The notes under the pieces: generated by a model
Told to the model about the DNA's origin: nothing
The model's input: only the letters and a program-made list of their open reading frames with translations
Databases searched by the model: none
Translations under genes and position numbers: made by a program
From: JAHRVQ01 sp029941905
Lineage (GTDB): Bacteria; Pseudomonadota; Gammaproteobacteria; Pseudomonadales; Azotimanducaceae
DNA length: 64,000 nt
Direction: 5' to 3'
Assembly (NCBI GenBank): GCA_029941905.1
Contig: JAPYTQ010000023.1
Location: 14,606 to 78,605, forward strand
Shown here: piece by piece, positions 61,763 through 64,000 of the stretch
Position numbering within the stretch: the first letter of the stretch is position 1
How the letters are laid out: each line of letters begins with the position of its first letter

Positions 61763-63187
61763 GTGAATAGTAAGACAATAAACCCTCCAGACGCGATGCA
61801 CCTGCCCGGTCTGATACACGCCTGCCTTTGCTTTGTGGGTTTACTGGTTTGGATCAGTGTTGGCATCTTTATATTGGATGCCGGACTGCACGGTATACTA
61901 CTGGTAGGGTTAACCTGGGTAGCGCTGAATGTGATGGCACTGGGTTTTGACTATCAGCAATTGCGCATCGCGATGTTGACAGGCATGGGGCGTGCCATGC
62001 CAGCGCTATTTATATTTCTGTTGATCGGCGTGGTCATTGCCACCTTCATATTAAGTGGCACCGTGGGCACGCTGGTTTATTACGGCTTGATATTCCTGCA
62101 TCCGGCCATCTTTCTGCCCGCCGGGCTGATTCTTTGTAGTTTGATGTCCCTGGCTACAGGTACTTCATGGGGCACCGTGGGCACAGGCGGAATCGTGTTA
62201 ATCAGTATAGGTGGCGCCATGGGCATGCCGTTACCGCTGGTGGCGGGGATGATTATCTCAGGGGCAAGCTTTGGTGACAAAATGTCACCCGTCTCCGACA
62301 CGACCAACCTCGCCGCGTTGTCGGCTGACACTGATCTGTACGCGCATATCAAGAGTATGATGTACACCACTATCCCCAGTTATCTCATCGTACTCATCGC
62401 CTTCTCCTGGATGGGTCTTTCCTTTGCCGAACAACAGCTGCCCGACGCTGAGCTCCAGGTTTTACTCAATGGCCTGGATGCCACTTATGAGATTAATCTG
62501 CTGATGCTCTTGCCGATGGTTGTGTTAATGGCGCTCGCAATTCGCAAGGTCGCAGCCGAAGCAGCCATGATGGTAGCTTCTCTTGTAGCGATGCTGCTGG
62601 CAATCCTAGTCCAGGGTGCTGGCGTCGGGCAGGTACTGACGAGCCTCTTTGACGGCGCCTCGGCTGAAACCGGGATTGAAACCCTGGATATACTGCTGAA
62701 TCGTGGCGGCATTACGGACATGGCATGGACATTTACGCTTTCCGTGATAGCAATTTCCCTGGGCGCACTACTCGAACACTTTGGTTTCCTTAAAGTGCTG
62801 TTCGACGCTGTATTGAGTGGACTGAAACGTCAGGCAGCGATTGTTACAGGCTCAATTCTCACCGCACTAGGCGGCAATATTGTCTTGAGTGAATCCTATA
62901 TATCGATCATCCTCGGGGGACAATTGTTCAAAGATGCCTACAACAAATCAGGCATTGACCGTTCGGTGCTGTCAAGATCCCTGGAGGAAGGCAGCACCCT
63001 GACAACTGCACTGGTGCCATGGTCAACAACCGGTGCCTTCTATACCGCAACCCTCGGTGTGGCGACGCTGGACTATGCGCAGTGGTCGCTTCTGAATTGG
63101 ATTAACCCCCTGGTAGCCATACTGTTCGCTTGGCTGGGAATTGCACTTTTTCAAACACGGAGCCGGTATGAATCGACCGAGCCTTAA
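61763..63187 (+). CDS. Na+/H+ antiporter, NhaC family
   Basis: This 474-residue membrane protein has about twelve helices and the NhaC core: ATGTSWGTVGTGGIVLISIG near 132 and GASFGDKMSPVSDTTNLAAL near 169, containing the Asp and Ser-Asp-Thr residues of the transport site. It would extrude Na+ in exchange for protons. A marine habitat would favour such a protein, but this is only supportive. The GTG at 61763 is taken as start; ATG 61796 is an alternative that would lose eleven residues without harming the first helix. It converges with the cyclophilin gene. Confidence 0.9.
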   Translation: MNSKTINPPDAMHLPGLIHACLCFVGLLVWISVGIFILDAGLHGILLVGLTWVALNVMALGFDYQQLRIAMLTGMGRAMPALFIFLLIGVVIATFILSGTVGTLVYYGLIFLHPAIFLPAGLILCSLMSLATGTSWGTVGTGGIVLISIGGAMGMPLPLVAGMIISGASFGDKMSPVSDTTNLAALSADTDLYAHIKSMMYTTIPSYLIVLIAFSWMGLSFAEQQLPDAELQVLLNGLDATYEINLLMLLPMVVLMALAIRKVAAEAAMMVASLVAMLLAILVQGAGVGQVLTSLFDGASAETGIETLDILLNRGGITDMAWTFTLSVIAISLGALLEHFGFLKVLFDAVLSGLKRQAAIVTGSILTALGGNIVLSESYISIILGGQLFKDAYNKSGIDRSVLSRSLEEGSTLTTALVPWSTTGAFYTATLGVATLDYAQWSLLNWINPLVAILFAWLGIALFQTRSRYESTEP

Positions 63188-63196
63188 CTTCAGCCC

Positions 63197-63904
63197 CTAT
63201 TCAATCCGAATAGTTGCTTTGCTGATCTGGAGCATCTCACTGGTTTTGCCGGAGCGACTACCGACTTTCTCCAGAGCAGCCAGCGTTTCCTGACCACTGA
63301 TAATCTCACCAAAGATGGTGTGTTTACCGTCCAGAAATATCGTCGGAACAAACGTTATAAAGAACTGGCTGCCGTCCGTACCAGGGCCCGCGTTAGCCAT
63401 ACTCAACAGACCCGGACGATCATGGCTGGTGCTGCCATCGAATTCACCCGCGTAGTTGTAACCGGGTCCACCCCTGCCTGTACCCGTTGGGTCACCGCCC
63501 TGGGCCATAAACCCCGGTATTACCCGGTGGAAGATGACATCGTCGTAGAATCCGTTTTCAGTCAGGTAGACGGTGCTTGTTACATGCATGGGTGCACTTT
63601 GATGGAACAATCTAAAGGACATGGCACCCTTGTTGGTCTTCATATCCCAGAAATAGGATTTACCGGCCTCAAACGACATCAGATCCGGCTGTTCAAGGCT
63701 CTGTTTCCATCCCAGGTCAGACTTGTCGATGCCTGAAGCGGCGATTTCAGGTTGCGCCTGTTGTTCATCTGACACTTCAGATTCCATCGGTGCCGTAGCT
63801 TCCTGGCTGGATTGAACACCGGTATCTGTCGGACCGGGCTTATCACTGCAAGCACTGACAAATAATAAGATCACAACGCTGAGTACAGAAAACCTTGATT
63901 TCAT
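63197..63904 (-). CDS. Lipoprotein peptidyl-prolyl cis-trans isomerase (cyclophilin type)
   Basis: This 235-residue protein has a lipobox (SVVILLFVSAC-S) and an acidic linker of about 60 residues, then a cyclophilin domain with the active-site Arg in VIFHRVIPGFMAQGGDPTGTG. It goes on to LSMANAGPGTDGSQFFITFVP, DGKHTIFGEIISGQETLAAL, and the end ISKATIRIE. It would act as an outer- or inner-membrane-anchored folding catalyst in the periplasm, recycling proline peptide bonds. GGTGG precedes the ATG. It converges with nhaC. The active site looks complete. Confidence 0.9.
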   Translation of the reverse strand: MKSRFSVLSVVILLFVSACSDKPGPTDTGVQSSQEATAPMESEVSDEQQAQPEIAASGIDKSDLGWKQSLEQPDLMSFEAGKSYFWDMKTNKGAMSFRLFHQSAPMHVTSTVYLTENGFYDDVIFHRVIPGFMAQGGDPTGTGRGGPGYNYAGEFDGSTSHDRPGLLSMANAGPGTDGSQFFITFVPTIFLDGKHTIFGEIISGQETLAALEKVGSRSGKTSEMLQISKATIRIE

Positions 63905-64000
63905 TTTTCCACCTTGATTCTTGATTTAACTAATCTCACAGCAACGCTGCTGCTTTCACATAATATCCGGACTGGCGAAATACTACACTAGGGAAGCTAG

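Noticed and set aside
1..64000. CRISPR arrays, tRNA or rRNA genes
   Set aside because: No regularly spaced identical repeats longer than about 20 bases, no cloverleaf-like segment and no rRNA-like conserved stretch were noticed, though tRNA detection by eye is not exhaustive.

Overview
The window looks like a chromosomal stretch of a free-living, aerobic, probably marine gammaproteobacterium. This is inferred from the families present: an outer-membrane DUF5916 beta-barrel, an RND efflux pair, a KorAB 2-oxoacid:ferredoxin oxidoreductase, NhaC, an NADP-type glutamate dehydrogenase, Shine-Dalgarno-led genes and an integron-type cassette cluster. No rRNA, tRNA, CRISPR array, prophage or insertion sequence was recognised. 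Most genes belong to dispersed catabolic and detoxification families: acyl-CoA dehydrogenases, enoyl-CoA hydratase, type III CoA-transferase, acyl-CoA carboxyltransferase, an ACAD10-like phosphotransferase, three phytanoyl-CoA-dioxygenase-like enzymes, GST, VOC, CMD, nitroreductase and luciferase-like proteins. This suggests a heterotroph that uses lipids, isoprenoids or aromatics.

Layout. Positions 1-22 kb: the end of an unknown gene, a GPH-type symporter divergent from a coniferyl-aldehyde-dehydrogenase-like enzyme, an S9-type propeller that lacks its peptidase domain, enoyl-CoA hydratase plus esterase, the DUF5916 barrel with ChaC-like and M20 genes, ketopantoate-reductase-like, PhyH, GST, CMD, NnrU, VOC, phosphotransferase and a spinster-type MFS carrier. 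A vapBC module sits next to a decayed TolB-propeller gene, followed by an SCP2-like/diiron-protein pair. Positions 22-30 kb: korBA, an LLM-class oxidoreductase, a HEAT-like/PhyH coupled pair, and a divergent glmS/trmB-like pair whose shared promoter region carries three symmetric elements. Positions 30-45 kb: a repeat-tailed protein of unknown function, an M32 peptidase with a histidine phosphatase, an acyl-CoA carboxyltransferase, a PhyH/acyl-CoA-dehydrogenase pair beside an MFS carrier, a CoA-transferase, a DUF6614-GFA-gdhA run, an oligopeptide-type binding protein and a class 3 lipase. Positions 45-49.6 kb: an RND permease with its adaptor.

Positions 49.8-52.8 kb differ in character. They hold short, mostly broken genes all read on the minus strand: a decayed membrane-anchored protein, a cold-shock protein, a DinB remnant, a DUF402 protein and a brnTA ruin. 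These are separated by imperfect inverted repeats with the architecture of integron attC sites in the same orientation. No integrase is present in the window, so this reads as an integrase-less cassette cluster (CALIN). Positions 52.8-64 kb return to ordinary chromosome: acyl-CoA dehydrogenase, two MBL-fold hydrolases, a DUF1631-like protein, nitroreductase, an M28 peptidase coupled to an MFS carrier, a class I methyltransferase, a small HX3CX2C zinc-finger protein, NhaC and a lipoprotein cyclophilin.

The most interesting items are the attC cluster, the glmS/trmB operator region, the four-copy (G/S)KAxFxS motif protein, and a PhyH-family enzyme with HxG in place of HxD, one base away from an acyl-CoA dehydrogenase. 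All functions are assigned by reading the sequence alone; no database search was run.
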